Notes: generated by a model not told the origin, from the letters alone. A stretch of DNA of 64,000 bases from Merluccius polli (GCA_030340625.1 JAOPHQ010000596.1:145494-209493); one strand, 5' to 3'; counted from the stretch's first letter, positions 34,061 through 46,284 are shown. A program made the numbers and translations.

Positions 34061-35099
34061 ACTGCCACATGGGTGTGTGTAGTCCTCTCTGCATGTACAT
34101 TTTGAGTCAGTCTTTGTAGAAAATGTGCATGCTTGCTCAAATGGTTACATGTACCATGGCTCCCAGCGTTTTGACACAGGGCCCCTGGCGAGAGAGTGAG
34201 GAGCCCCCTCACCCCCATCCCAATTTAGAGATAATTAAAGGTAATTAAAAAGGAAACACTTGCTGCTGAAAGACCACGAGTGCTCTCTCTCCCAGGACCC
34301 CCGTTCTGCTGCCTGACTTTTGCGGGGCCTCTCTCTCTCTCTCTCTCCCCGGCTCTGGGGGAGAATAGGCGGGCAGTGAGCTGAGAAGGAGTGAATGGGC
34401 GTCCGCATAGTGCGGCTTGAATGCGGTGCCGCAGGGCTCCATGCTGGGCTGAACATGGAACAAGACCAGGACAACTTGTCCAGAACTGTCCCCGCAGAGA
34501 GAGACGTGCTGAGGGCCGGTGTCAGCAAAATCATCCCTAGACAGTAGGAGAGTGTTGCCTCCAAAGAATGGCTTCTTTATCTAAAAGAAAGGATGCATGC
34601 AACACAGTTACATGTCATCTTGTTAATGGTACATGTAACACTGAATGTTACATGTATTACACGGCACGTTTAAAACAATTTTCGCAGGGATAGGCAGGGA
34701 GGGAGTGTTTTTTGTGAATTTGAATGTTATGGTTATCCTGGAACTTATGTTTATATTATTATATAACTACCGCTAAATGGTACATTTGTACATTTTAATC
34801 TACCTCTGCAGTTGAAAATGTTTTACATTTTGATTTAGCCAAGTGTGCAATTCCCTTTATTACTGAACGACTTGGGTGCTGCAACGCCATGGTCTTCATC
34901 AAGTACTAGTAGCCCCGCTCCACCTGTGGCTTTGAAACCCAAGATGTAATCTGTCACTTTGTTTTTTTATTAGGTGTATGCATTTCCTCCCACATCATTA
35001 TTCACAGGAGCATCTCATCTTCATCTGCTTCAGTGCAATTCATCTCGCCTGCGTTAGCTTTCTTCATTACACAAACAATATGGCTGCCTGTCTGCCTGG
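34061..35099. other. Quiet stretch with a small triple repeat
   Basis: gttacatgt (34608-34616), its reverse complement acatgtaac (34631-34639) and a third direct copy (34647-34655) allow alternative small hairpins. (CT)n at 34331-34348. No gene. Confidence 0.5.
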
Positions 35100-35152
35100 A
35101 GAGAGGGAGCATCTGGGAGGAAGGGAGAGAGGAAGGGAGAGAGAGAGAGAGA
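35100..35152. repeat. GGGA/GA purine tract
   Basis: gggaggaagggagagaggaa running into gagagaga. Confidence 0.9.
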
Positions 35153-36149
35153 CTCCCATAAGAGAACTGCTCTCCTACCAGACTGGTCGTACTTAAAACA
35201 GAATACACCAAACTGTGGTGCCTGCTGCAGCAGTAGAAGAGGTGCTGGGAGAAAGACTTGTGTGCTTTATCCTCTATGTGGCCCGGCAGCCACACAGACA
35301 CCAAATGACTGCACAGGCTGAGGACTGGTGCTGCTGCTGCACCACAGAATTTTAAGCAAGGGCGGCCATACTTTTTAGCCAACAGTCAGCAGACACACCT
35401 GTTACAGTCCTTCTCCCCAACAACCAAACAACCACGAAATTGTGAAGGGATACAACTTTTAAGTAGTAGCAAACATACTTTTTTTACATGACTTAATGTA
35501 CTGTTACCATACAAAAATGTAAACATCATGATGATGATGACTAATATGATTCATCTTTTTTCTTGTGTAAGTGTTGTAGTGTTGCTAATTTCAATGTTCC
35601 ACTTTTTTTCTGAGCTGTTTCCTAATCCTCTCTCCAGTCATTACCATGCCTGGTGGTCACTACATCTCCATAGCATTCCTAACCATCTCCACCATGCCTT
35701 ATCATTCTTTAACCTTGCATTTAATCCCATACCGTTCCTTAGCATTCCTCACCAGTCGTCACTGAAGTCATCAGTCCACATCCAATGCCTGTTCCCGACT
35801 TTAGTGGGCAAGGGTGTCAGTGTGTAGTGTGCATGTGAGCGTGTGCATGTGTGTGTGTGTGTGTGTGTTCAAGGCTGTCCTTGAACTGGAGTGGGTCAAG
35901 AAACTAATTTGTCATCTGATTTCGATGTAACCCTTCCACGTCAGTGACACCGGCTCATCTCGGCTGGTTGCTGGCGGAAAATGTGAACTCCCAGCGGGAG
36001 CGTCACAGGTGGGACGCGGTGGGGACGCGGAATGGGTGTCTTGCCTTAGAGGACGACTGTTTGTATGGGTTTGTGTCTGTTTGTGCGTGGAACAACATGA
36101 ACTCATTAACAACAGAGAGACACAATCAAAGGCACTTGGCACTTTGGTT
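35153..36149. other. No supported gene
   Basis: Includes (GT)n at about 35849-35868 and degenerate ccttagcattcc-like words at 35640-35760. Overlapping frames at 35912-36210 on both strands are not recognised. Confidence 0.45.
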
Positions 36150-36420
36150 GTCGTTTTTTTTGCGTGGCACACATTTGATTAGGAATATGAGCTCAATTGG
36201 GATGTATTAAATATTTTAATTGCGTTCACATCTAACACGGATAAGGGCAATATATTGATATATTCATTCAAACACTATTACCATAATAGACTATTATACT
36301 ATAATAGGCTGTGCAAATTCAGCCTTGCAGAAATCTTGGTTTTGACAAATGTGCCACTGTATAATTAGGACAACAGGATTTTAAGTTAATCTTTCATTGA
36401 AGTGAAAATGTTGTTTTGAT
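36150..36420. other. AT-rich candidate conserved non-coding block
   Basis: Repeat-free AT-rich sequence with tattttaattgcg, aattaggac and taagttaatc. Local symmetry ataatagactattat near 36285-36299. Confidence 0.3.
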
Positions 36421-36710
36421 TATTGACAATATAGGCAAACTTTGCAAAATCATTCTCTATATTGAACTAGACCATAGGGTGGAATTGAAGGTGACACACT
36501 TTAAAGCCATATACGTATAAAAAAACAAAACCATCAGCCTCGACATCAGCCCCCCATATCGTCAGCCTCTGACATTGGGTCACATGTGCACAATAAACCA
36601 CATGCATCCTATTTTCCACATTATGAGACGAGAGACAGGACTGATCCATCAAGCTGCGGCCCCGCCCACCTGAGCCAGGCTCCCTCCATACCTCTCTCTA
36701 TTTCCTTCTT

Positions 36711-36738
36711 CCCCCCCCCCCCCCCCCCCCCCCCCCCC
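36711..36738. repeat. Poly-C tract of 28
   Basis: Uninterrupted run. Confidence 0.95.
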
Positions 36739-37039
36739 ATCAGAAACACCCAGCGTCGGAGTCGCGCCTGACTGAAGCGCTATAATGGCTCAAGGAAATG
36801 GCACTTCTTGAGAAACTTTTTTGGGGAAGCTGTCAAGGGGAGATTAATGCCTGGCTGGGCTCTCTCCTGGGGAAGGCTCCCACCTCCTCCCTTCTCCCCC
36901 TCTCCCGCTCTCCCCCCCTCCTCCTGCTGTTTTACCTCTTCCTCTCTTTCGCTCCCCCCCCCCGCCATCATCTGCAAACAAGCTTGTCTTGTGTTAACAT
37001 CAAGGCACATTGGGTGACCGAGTCGCTCTAAAATGCCAG

Positions 37040-37480
37040 GCTTACACACATTGAGCTAGCTCCACGCCCCACGACTTTGAGACGTATATTGGTATTTAGA
37101 TTTGTTTCCCTCCCAGGACTGAACGGCCACGTTCCCTCCACAATGCACCTCTGATGGGTTCATTATTCCCATGCTCCAGATGCCGGTATGTTGAAATCAC
37201 GCTGATGTTCAATGGGATGCCATTCAGGATCACTTTAGTCCCATACCAGACAGGATGTTGTCTTTGTGGCACAAGGGAAATATCCGCACATGAATTGTAT
37301 TTCTTTATTTATTTTTTCCGACATAGTTTTTCCTGTAAAGGATAACTTTATTTCCACATTTCAGTAGCGGCAACATCCAAATGTGCAAAACGGTATCAAA
37401 TAAATACATTTTGAAATGGTGTAACCCACTTAAACCCATTACATCGAAAGGTTATTCACCCAAGTTAGTAGGGTGTACAA
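37040..37480. other. Candidate conserved non-coding block
   Basis: Mixed-composition unique sequence with a T-rich centre (37300-37330). No frame or splice pair; texture only. Confidence 0.25.
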
Positions 37481-37559
37481 ATGTCTCTATCTGTATTTTT
37501 TTATCTGTATCACAACACAGTCGCATGTGAGAAAATATCGCTGCCGTTCGCAAATGATA

Positions 37560-38001
37560 TCCATCTTTTCTCAAATCGTCCCCCCTGTAGGCCCACCTAT
37601 CATCATACCCTTGCTCCTCTGTTTATGCTCCTGACGCAGAGGTCTGCTCTCTTTCTCCTTCACTTAACCTCTCTGTCTTATCTGTCTCCTTCTGGCTGCA
37701 CTTCACCCCACCTCTCGTCTTCCCTCGTCTGCTTTCCATCTCCTTCCTTGCTCCCTCGGTCGTTCTCTCCTTCGTTACTCCTCTATCCCCCCGTTGTCCT
37801 GGTGTTTCTATCCGGGCCTCCTTTTAATGTGTGATCCACACGACAGACCCAGATCCATATGTCTGCGTACTGTATGCCTCAAGCCCTCCTGCGGGGGCCT
37901 CCTTGCGCTGGAAGGAACACCATTGATTGGACGATGGGACATGGAGGTGGATTTTCCATGTGGTTTTTGTGTGTGTGTGTGTGTGTGTGTCTGTCTGTCT
38001 G
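37560..38001. repeat. Pyrimidine-rich stretch then (GT)n
   Basis: ctcc/cttc-rich sequence between about 37570 and 37800, then (GT)n at 37969-37990 and a gtctgtctg tail. The 117-codon frame at 37481-37834 reflects this bias (Ser/Leu/Pro). Confidence 0.6.
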
Positions 38002-38287
38002 ACTGACTTCCTGTGATAGGTTAAGTTAGCTCTACCATTCAGATGTCAGATGATACTTAAATCTGATGATTGTCCAGTTCTGCACGTTCAACCTACCATC
38101 TCCTGCAGGATTGACAACGCAATGCATTGTCATGAACATCAGAATGAATACATTGGATTTGACATGACACAGAGCTTTGGGATTAGTAGACAGTATAGGG
38201 TAATGTCTGGGAGAGCGTTCACTCTCTGCAACCCAGACACTGGTGTTGTTGAAGAACATGAGTAGGATCATGATGATAATGAACAAT
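38002..38287. other. No feature seen
   Basis: Ordinary sequence. Confidence 0.45.

Positions 38288-38326
<39 letters not shown>
38288..38326. repeat. (ATG)13 trinucleotide repeat
   Basis: Thirteen in-frame ATG triplets produce a poly-Met frame (38243-38611), an artefact. Confidence 0.95.
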
Positions 38327-38328
<2 letters not shown>

Positions 38329-38865
38329 ACTTCCTTGTCTTACCCCTCCCTCCCTTCATCCATCCTTCATCATGTTTAAGATGCAGTTGTTCTACATTAT
38401 TTTGCAGAAACTGTTTGCTGGAAAGCCACGAAACTCGAAAGAAGATATGCTAGCACACTTTGGAGAGGAGACTTGGCAGTATATCTGTAATTTCTTCATG
38501 GTCAACTACACAAATAGTGATTTTTCTTTTTTTATGTTTGAAAAGTGCTTCCAAGAATGCTTGTATGTTACCAAGCAACGAGATCCGAATTCACACAAAG
38601 CTAGCATTTAGTACTGATGGTATTAATCAAGATGAACTCATTATTAAATGTGACTGTAGTGTGACTGTGGATACTCTTGTACTAGTGTGTGCTTTAGTCT
38701 TTTTTCGCCACGATGCACAAAGGTAGTGTCTTCACAGATGCAGGTTTTGAGGTCATTGGGTGATAGGGGAGAGAGACGGGAGACCTGTGTGGCAGATTTA
38801 TTAGAAGGTAGAAGTTAAAGATGCAATAATGTAGCGTGTACTGGAAACAGAGAGAGCGAGAGACA
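38327..38865. other. No supported gene
   Basis: The frame downstream of the ATG repeat continues open to 38611 but matches no family known to me. Confidence 0.45.
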
Positions 38866-39260
38866 GACATTAAACTAGACAGAAAGGCAGACACAAAGAC
38901 AGAGAGACATACAGGCTGACAGACCTGTAGGTAGGCAGACAAACTGATATACATATACACGGTATATCTGGACAGAAAGGTAGACACAATGACACAGACA
39001 GACAACTAGAGAGACAGACGTGTCGGCAGACAGACGGACACACTGACAGATGGACAGACAGAGGTAAACAGACAGACATGTAGACAGCCAGACACACTGA
39101 CAGATGGACAGACAGACGGACACACTGACAGATGGACAGACAGACACAGACATGTAGACAGACGGACACACTGATAGACGGACAGGTACAGGTACAGACG
39201 GACAGGCAGACATGTAGACAGCTAGACAGACACACATACAGGTAGACAGGCAGAAAGACA
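38866..39260. repeat. GACA-based minisatellite
   Basis: About 400 bp of gacagacag with a longer unit, cacactgacagatggacaga, repeated near 39040, 39093 and 39121, and gacatgtagacag interspersed. Minus-strand Cys/Leu/Ser/Val frames of 120-131 codons are translations of the repeat. Confidence 0.9.
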
Positions 39261-39369
39261 GACAAATAGCGGGCTCACATATGGACAGTTAAACTTCATA
39301 GCTCTCCAGTCCTCCTCTGCAGCACAGCTGTGGAGACGATTTCAGAGTGGCCATCTGCTGTGCAAATCC

Positions 39370-39427
39370 CTTCTTCTTCTTCTTCTTCTTCTTCTTCTTC
39401 TTCTTCTTCTTCTTCTTCTTCTTCTTC
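39370..39427. repeat. (CTT)19 trinucleotide repeat
   Basis: Pure cttctt; gives poly-Ser and poly-Phe frames. Confidence 0.95.
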
Positions 39428-39642
39428 CCCCCTTCTCTCTTCCTTTGGCTTCTTCAATCCCACAGTCTACCCATCTACCCTCCACACCCCACTCTCTCTT
39501 GGCCGTACAATCACCCTCTCCCCTCTCCTCTGGGAGGACTTGTTTGAGCTGCCAGCATCAGAAAACCCAATGCAGAGAACCAGAACAGAGGAGAGGGCAT
39601 TCCCAGACAGAACAGAACCAGGCCCGAGATGTGGAGCATGGA

Positions 39643-39667
39643 GGGGGGGGGGGGGGGGGGGGGGGGG
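39643..39667. repeat. Poly-G tract of 25
   Basis: Uninterrupted; an A15 run follows at about 39714-39728. Confidence 0.95.
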
Positions 39668-39729
39668 CTGATCAAACGCCCTCCTCTGGGAGTGGAGATA
39701 GCCTGGGTGGATGAAAAAAAAAAAAAAAC

Positions 39730-40630
39730 ACTGGCTTACCCACAAAACATGTCTGCTTGTAGGATGCTTTGTCTTGGAGGCTGTGTTGTGTGTCTGTGTG
39801 TCCATGTGTGGGGGTGACCTCAGCCTGTCGTTTGCATCCAAGCGGCGTAAACAAGCGTGTCATTTGTGTGCTATTCCCTTAGCCAAGATGAAGTACACAC
39901 ACACACACACACATACTGATGACTCTCTGCAACATGCGCTTTGAACAATATCTCACTGCCTCTAGCTGACTTTTGAGCTGAACTTGACGTTTCTTCGTAC
40001 TTTTTCTTCTTTCAATTTGTGGCTGATTATTTGTGTTGGTGAGTTGTGCGATAGGGATGCCAGGGCTAATTATGTCGTCGGGCAAAATGAGAGTGAAAAA
40101 AAACAAATGGTGTTTTGACCAACGCCGGGCCGCAGTGCACAGCCGGTGGCACTGACCCCAATATCACGGTGTCTTTATTCTACAGACGAAAACCAGCAGC
40201 GGAGACATCGGATTCAGTACCACTGAGGGGCTGGCCTGCATGTCTGCACCGTCCCAAACTCACAGCTAATGATTAACAACAAATCACCTTTTTCCTTATT
40301 AGGCATTGTAAAAAAAAGAAAAAAACCTAACCTTACGTTTTTTTTTTTTTTGTATTTGCAAGTGAAAGGGGGGACTCAATTTAAAAAAAAAAGGTCTAAA
40401 GTTTTCTCGCTGGAGTCTAATCGTAGGATAAAGTGAACCCACCCTGGGGGAGAAAGACTCTGAAGACTTCTTAACGTGGCATCTATGGAGGCTTACCGGG
40501 AATAAGTAAGGATTTCATATAAGTCCCCGGTAAAATCCTTCCCTGCTATGCCTACTAACTGCTGCAATATGTAACAATTTGTGAGGGAAATCGCATTGTG
40601 GTGGGTCGTATAACTGTGCGCACGTGGGTG
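39730..40630. other. No supported gene
   Basis: (CA)n at 39895-39913 and several A/T homopolymers near 40310-40392. No frame of interest. Confidence 0.5.
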
Positions 40631-40690
40631 GTGTGTGGTGTGCGGTGTGTGTGTGTGTGTGTGTGTTTGAGAGAGGGAGAGAGAGAGTGT
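40631..40690. repeat. (GT)n then (GA)n
   Basis: ggtgtgtgtg to about 40666, then gagagggagagagagag. Confidence 0.9.
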
Positions 40691-41284
40691 GGGAGTGAGA
40701 GAGGGAAAGATGTATAATACGGTCCCTTAAATAAAACAAATTTAAAAAAGCAAAAGGGAGGGATAGGGTGAGAGAGGTCTGTCTCATATTTCTCTATTTT
40801 TATTTCAATTTGATCCAATAAACGTCAGAATCATTTTCCCAAACATTCACTGTGTTCATGTTGCTTAGATTCGGCTCTCAGTTTTACCTTTGGCAGTGCT
40901 TCAGTGCCGCAATAAGGTTTTGTGTGTGTGTGTGTGTGTCTGTGTCCACACACATTTTGGGATCGGTGTGTGGGTGCCCTTGTACCAAATCTTTAAGAAA
41001 ATGTTTGGGGTGTGTGTACAAATCATACATGTATATAAGTTATGTTCCAATGTAAACCTATATTTGCTTGTTGATGCAGCATTTACTGCAGAGACCAAAG
41101 ACCAAGGCGAAGACTGACTCCAATAACAAACTCAATGGAATTTTCTTGGGCTATATTCAACGTTACACAAACTTTACTGTTGTGCCAATACATCGTATTG
41201 TTTATATTGATCATTTAGAAAAGACAAACCATGAAATATACACAGAAACGTCCTTAGGATGTATTATCTTGTCTGTTTAGTTTA
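40691..41284. other. No feature seen
   Basis: (GT)n at 40921-40938; otherwise ordinary. Confidence 0.5.
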
Positions 41285-41325
41285 TTGCTTGTCTGTCTAT
41301 CTATCTATCTATCTGTCTGTCTGTT
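41285..41325. repeat. (CTGT/CTAT)n tetranucleotide
   Basis: gcttgtctgtctatctatct and on to gtctgtctgtt. Confidence 0.9.
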
Positions 41326-42040
41326 AATGTATTTAACCTTTGACCTCTTGGCAGGTGTAATTTTTCTGGGACACCCACGTAGGTTTTCCAAGCGTTGAGC
41401 CCACTTGTGGCACATATTCATGGAGAATGCCGGGCCTCACCCAGACTGCTCTGCAAGGTGTCTGAAGGCTACGTGTGCAAAGTGTGATCGACAGTAGCTG
41501 TCTGTTGACCTTATGGGCTGCAGCTGTGACCCCCCCCTGCCAGCCTACTAGATCACCAGGGGTCACGGCTTAGCCAACCATGTGACTGGGTCGAGGTCAT
41601 TGGGGAGAAGGGTTCGGAAAGGGTCAAGTCCATTTTCAAAGAGCTCAGGATTTAGGAGGAGCAGAAACGGGGTGGGGGTGGTGGTGATGAGCTTTTGTCT
41701 GAATAATTCAATGTTTTTCAATTTGAATGTACAGATGTGCGTAGAGTGTAGACAAGAGTGTAGAAAAAGGAAACAGAGTGTTATGTTTATTATATTGTAT
41801 ACTGTATCGTTGTTACATTGTGTTGTTCTCCAACCGCTCTCTCTATACTGTGTTGCTGTACTGCATGGTTGCACTGTGTTCGCTTTGTACTGCACTGTTG
41901 GTATACTGTGTTGTTTTGCTGTAGCAGTGCAGTGGAGCAGTGGCTTGTCTGTTCTTCAGACGTAAGCCAGGAATGGCTTACTTTCCTCTTCTTGAGAATC
42001 TGTGAAGGGTTTGTCTAGTTATTACCGCTGTCCAAATAAC
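41326..42040. other. No supported gene
   Basis: Loose recurrence of tactgtgttg and actgcactg words at 41800-41935; otherwise unique. Confidence 0.45.
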
Positions 42041-42197
42041 TGAAACTCTCTCTCTGTCTGTTTCTGGCTCTCTCTCGCTCTCTCTCTCGCTCCCGCTCTC
42101 CCTCTCCCTCTCTCTCTGTCTGTCTGTCGCTCTCTGTGCATCACATGCACAGAGGTGAAAACATGAAACACACACACACACACTCTCCCTCTGTCGG

Positions 42198-42233
<36 letters not shown>

Positions 42234-42365
42234 GCTCTGTCTGTCTGTCGCTCTCTGTGCACCACATGCACAGAGGTGAAAACATGATATACACACACAC
42301 ACTCTCCCTGTCGGTCTCTGTCTCTCTCTCTCACTCGCTCTCTGTCTGTCTGTCGCTCTCTGTGC
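42041..42365. repeat. ~120-bp minisatellite, left part
   Basis: The core tgtgca(t/c)cacatgcacag followed by aggtgaaaacatga begins at 42135 and 42256 (121 bp apart) and again at the insertion edge. Between cores are (CA)n and gtctctgtctgtcgctct tracts. The core is itself palindromic (tgtgca..tgcaca). The array is cut at 42365 by the element that follows and resumes at 44517. Confidence 0.9.
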
Positions 42366-42573
42366 TAGGGTTGTGCCGATGGACGATGATGGCTGACTAA
42401 CATCAGGATGATGCCACGCCCCCTCGTCCGACACACACTAATCCTATAGTCTCTTCTATAGTTATTACCTAAAAACTTTGCAGGGATTGCTCTGTAAATA
42501 AATTGAAAATATAACTAATGGTCCATATAAAGTGCTGTAAGTTAACTAGGGCTGCCCCCTAATAGTCGGCTTA

Positions 42574-43256
42574 CCCCGGATTTCACCGGGGACGCCAGCG
42601 TCGCGTGAGTGTCGCGTTACGGCTGCGTTGCGGTCGCCGCTGCTGATCGCTGCCACTCTAGTCAATGAAAGCATTTCCACCGGGCGCGCTGCGTAACGTC
42701 CCAGGAGCGTCGCGCCGCAGCCGTAACGCTATCATTACGCAGCTTTCTATTTTTGACGCAAGCCGCTGCCGACCGGGCAGGAAGTGAAATAGTAAAAGCC
42801 ATAGAGCATCCGGTCAATTTTCAAAATAAAACCACCCTCCCGATCGAACACGGCCACAAATCGTTATCGTTTATAACTGACTTTGTCTATTAGGCTACAG
42901 CACAACACATTAGGACATAACAACAATAAACAACACTAAATACAATTAAACCAGACAAAAAAGTAAACATTTACTATATAGCCTACCAACTCATGGTAGA
43001 AGCACACAAATCTAGGAAAAACGACCAAATCAACTGCAAGTCAACTTCGGAAAGGCAAAGTAACCTTTTATTTGTTTGTTCTATTTTGACATCCACAAAT
43101 TATCGCGTGGTCTCCTGATTCTCGCGTGGTCTTGTAGTTGTCGTGTGATCCCGCGAATCCAGCCGCTACGCTGCCGTAACGCGTCCGGTGGAAATTTACG
43201 CAGGGCAGAGGACGCAGCCGTAACGCGACGCTCACATCCCCGGTGGAAATCCGGGG
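42574..43256 (+). mobile_element. Nested element A (TTA target duplication), 683 bp
   Basis: Termini ccccggatttcaccgggg and, inverted at the right end, ccccggatttccaccgggg, each followed by CpG-rich gcgtcgcgttacggctgcgt-type sequence. TTA flanks both sides (42571-42573, 43257-43259), and removing the insert restores tagtcggcttagtcgatcg. A 3-bp TWA-type duplication fits PIF/Harbinger; that superfamily call is tentative. Non-coding. Confidence 0.75.
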
Positions 43257-43278
43257 TTAGTCGATCGACGGAGGCTTA

Positions 43279-43812
43279 CACCGGATTTACAACGGGGACG
43301 TCTGCTTTAATTTTTAATGTGGTTTAATTGTGTTTAGTGTTGTTTATTGTTGTTATGTCTTAATGTGTTGTGCTGTAGCCTATAGACAAAGTCAGTTATA
43401 AACGACAACGATTTGTGGCCGTGTTCGATCGGGAGGGTGGTTTTATTTTGAAAATTGACCGGATGCTCTATGGCTTTTACTATTTCACTTCCTGCCCGGT
43501 CGGTCTGCTCTTTTTAAATTGACGCGTTTCAGCAGCGGCTCACGTCAAAAATAGAAAGCTGCGTAATATATATATATATACTGCGTATAGGCCGCAGTAT
43601 ACTCGCCGTTCCCAAGCTGTCGCGCGACAATGTGATGTCACAGGAGCACGGTAACTATTTATACTCGCGCTGGTGGCCGCGACAGTAGGGGACGCTGCTG
43701 AGACGTTCCGCAGTGCGCCCGGTGGAAATGCTTTCATTGACTAGAGTGGCAGCGATCAGCAGCGGCGACCGCGACGCAGCCGTAACGCGACGCAGACGTC
43801 CCCGGTGTAAAT
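43279..43812 (-). mobile_element. Nested element B, inverted relative of A
   Basis: B 43321-43500 is the reverse complement of A 42773-42953 with only about four differences, and B near 43700-43800 pairs with A near 42603-42720. B has about 120 bp not present in A, including a short (TA)n and a ctgcgtatag..cgcagtat hairpin near 43578-43601. The ends (caccggatttacaacgggg; cccggtgtaaatgagcc) resemble A's but are less exact. Confidence 0.75.
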
Positions 43813-43966
43813 GAGCCTTTAAAATGAGCCTTTAGTCGAATACGTGTTCATTAGTCGAGCAAAAAGTAAAACATCAAAATAAGAAGGCATAAGCATCGCA
43901 AACCGAATACATCCGTGGTCGCAACAAGCCCTGATTTAACTCATCGCTGCAGAAATATTGACCAAT

Positions 43967-44012
43967 ACACCTGGGCAGGTAAACACCTGGGCAGGTATAC
44001 ACCTGGGCAGGT
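43967..44012. repeat. Three tandem 16-bp repeats
   Basis: acacctgggcaggt at 43967, 43983 and 43999, inside the hAT element. Confidence 0.95.
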
Positions 44013-44386
44013 AGGCACCGCTAGACACACGGGACTCATACCGGTGATCGCGGCTTTAGTTCCCCGTGTCTGATCGCTGTAATTCGGAGCGTGAATATCG
44101 GTTGAATATCTAATATCTTTCTAACTTTAAAAAACATTTTAGTATTTTTTAAAACGATAGTCGCACATCCCTCGTAACTACGCCCGTGAAGGTGAACCCT
44201 CCCGGACTCCGCTATTAACATGAACCGCTCCACCGAAGGAGCCGCACATCCACACACACCAAAATACAAACACACATGTTTTCCATTTGATTGCTTTTAA
44301 ATAAGGTTGTGTGCAGTTATACGGTAAATACGATTATTAAAAGTGTTCATGTCTCCTTCCTGGTCCAGAACCGCTTGGTCCATGCC

Positions 44387-44423
44387 GTTAATAGGCGGCC
44401 CGCTTTGTTGGCCGCCTATTAAC
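44387..44423. repeat. Perfect 14-bp stem hairpin
   Basis: gttaataggcggcc (44387-44400) and its reverse complement (44410-44423) around a 9-base loop; a C10 run follows. Subterminal hairpins are a known feature of some non-autonomous transposons. Confidence 0.95.
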
Positions 44424-44516
44424 AGCCCCCCCCCCCGACGACGATATCATCGACCATCACGATGTTTTACTGTAAACATCGTCAACTGCCAATTTAAGGG
44501 ACATCGCCCAACCCTA

Positions 44517-44815
44517 CTCTGTGCACCATATGCACAGAGGTGAAAACATGAAACACACACACACTCTCCCTCTCTCTGTCTGTCTGTCTGTCTCTGTCTG
44601 TCTCTCTGTCTGTCTGTCTGTCTGTCTGTCGCTCTCTGTGCACCACATGCACAGAGGTGAAAACATGAAACACACACTCTCCCTCTGTCGGTCTCTGTCT
44701 CTGTCTCTCTCTCTCTCTGTTTCTGTCTGTCTGTCTGTCTGTGTAGTCCTCTCTGCCTGTGCACCACATGCACAGTGGTGAAAACATGACACACACACAC
44801 ACACACGGCCTGCCA
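44517..44815. repeat. ~120-bp minisatellite, right part
   Basis: Cores begin at 44520, 44637 and 44758 (117 and 121 bp apart), continuing the array at 42041-42365. The last unit has agtggtg for agaggtg. Confidence 0.9.
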
Positions 44816-44885
44816 ATCCGGATGTACTGAAATAGTAATATTATTCCTGCTTAAATATCAAGGCGTTGTTGGCTCTTCCCAGACG

Positions 44886-44943
<58 letters not shown>
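44886..44943. repeat. (TA)n, 58 bp
   Basis: Pure alternating TA. Confidence 0.95.
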
Positions 44944-45478
<535 letters not shown>

Positions 45479-45559
45479 AGTCAGGGATTCTTTTTCGTAA
45501 CACATGGTAGCATTGCTCTATCGTGTAGTCACATACATAACAGTATATATTTATCCACG

Positions 45560-45690
45560 CTCACATACACACACACACACACACGTGCCTTCACACACAA
45601 GCATGCATACACACACATGTACACACACACACACACACGTGCCTTCACACACACAAGCATGCATACACACACACACACAACCCAAATCTC
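45560..45690. repeat. CA-rich tandem duplication, ~56-bp unit
   Basis: acgtgccttcacacac followed by aagcatgcatacacac occurs twice, at about 45583 and 45637. Confidence 0.9.
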
Positions 45691-45942
45691 CCATCAGCAC
45701 CCACACACACCGGCACACAGTCTCCAACTAATCTGTAATTTCTGATATTACTTTTGTCTCATTTGTTGTCATTGGCAAACATTAATCCCTGCATTAGATA
45801 CACTGGGAATCTCAAAGTTTGGAAATGAAAGGACCATGGTTTGGAAGAAGGCTTAGGAGTGAACGATGGCTGTTATTCTATAGAGGACATTTTGGGAAAG
45901 GACCATGTGGTCAGATGTAATAAAACTCTGCAAGATATTTAA

Positions 45943-46034
45943 ACGGACACACACACACTCACACAGGTGCACATACACACCTTCTACACACACCCCACAC
46001 AGGCACACACACACATCCCACACAGGCACACATA

Positions 46035-46091
<57 letters not shown>

Positions 46092-46190
46092 ACTACACAC
46101 ACCCCACACAGGCACTCACACCTACTACACACACACACAGACAAACTCTCACACCTACTACTACTACACACACACCATATTCCCCCCTCC
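45943..46190. repeat. CA-rich minisatellite with pure (CA)n core
   Basis: caccccacacaggcac and related words flank (CA)n at about 46033-46089. His/Thr and Cys/Val frames up to 167 codons over this block are repeat translations. Confidence 0.9.
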
Positions 46191-46237
46191 CCCCCCACCA
46201 CCTCCCACTCCTTCCTCCTGGTTGACACCGCCACTGA

Positions 46238-46253
46238 CCCCCCCCCCCCCCGC

Positions 46254-46282
<29 letters not shown>
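46238..46282. repeat. Poly-C tract, 44 C in 45
   Basis: Single G at 46252; the longest G/C homopolymer in the window. Confidence 0.95.

Positions 46283-46284
<2 letters not shown>

Larger units (their letters stand above)
42366..44516. mobile_element. hAT-type non-autonomous transposon, 2,151 bp
   Basis: The ends are tagggttgtgccgatg (42366) and, inverted, tagggttgggcgatg (ending 44516). The flanks carry a perfect 8-bp duplication, ctctgtgc, at 42358-42365 and 44517-44524; 8 bp is the hallmark of the hAT superfamily. The host minisatellite reads through cleanly if the element and one duplication copy are removed. No transposase-length frame exists inside, and much of the interior is other transposons. 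Confidence 0.9.

Noticed and set aside
38870..39265. 131-codon Cys/Leu/Ser/Val-rich minus-strand frame resembling a cysteine-rich protein
   Set aside because: It is the translation of a GACA minisatellite; cysteine spacing follows the repeat period, not a fold.
42366..44516. TAGGGTTG words as telomere-like sequence
   Set aside because: They occur once at each end in inverted orientation with an 8-bp target duplication, which identifies transposon ends.
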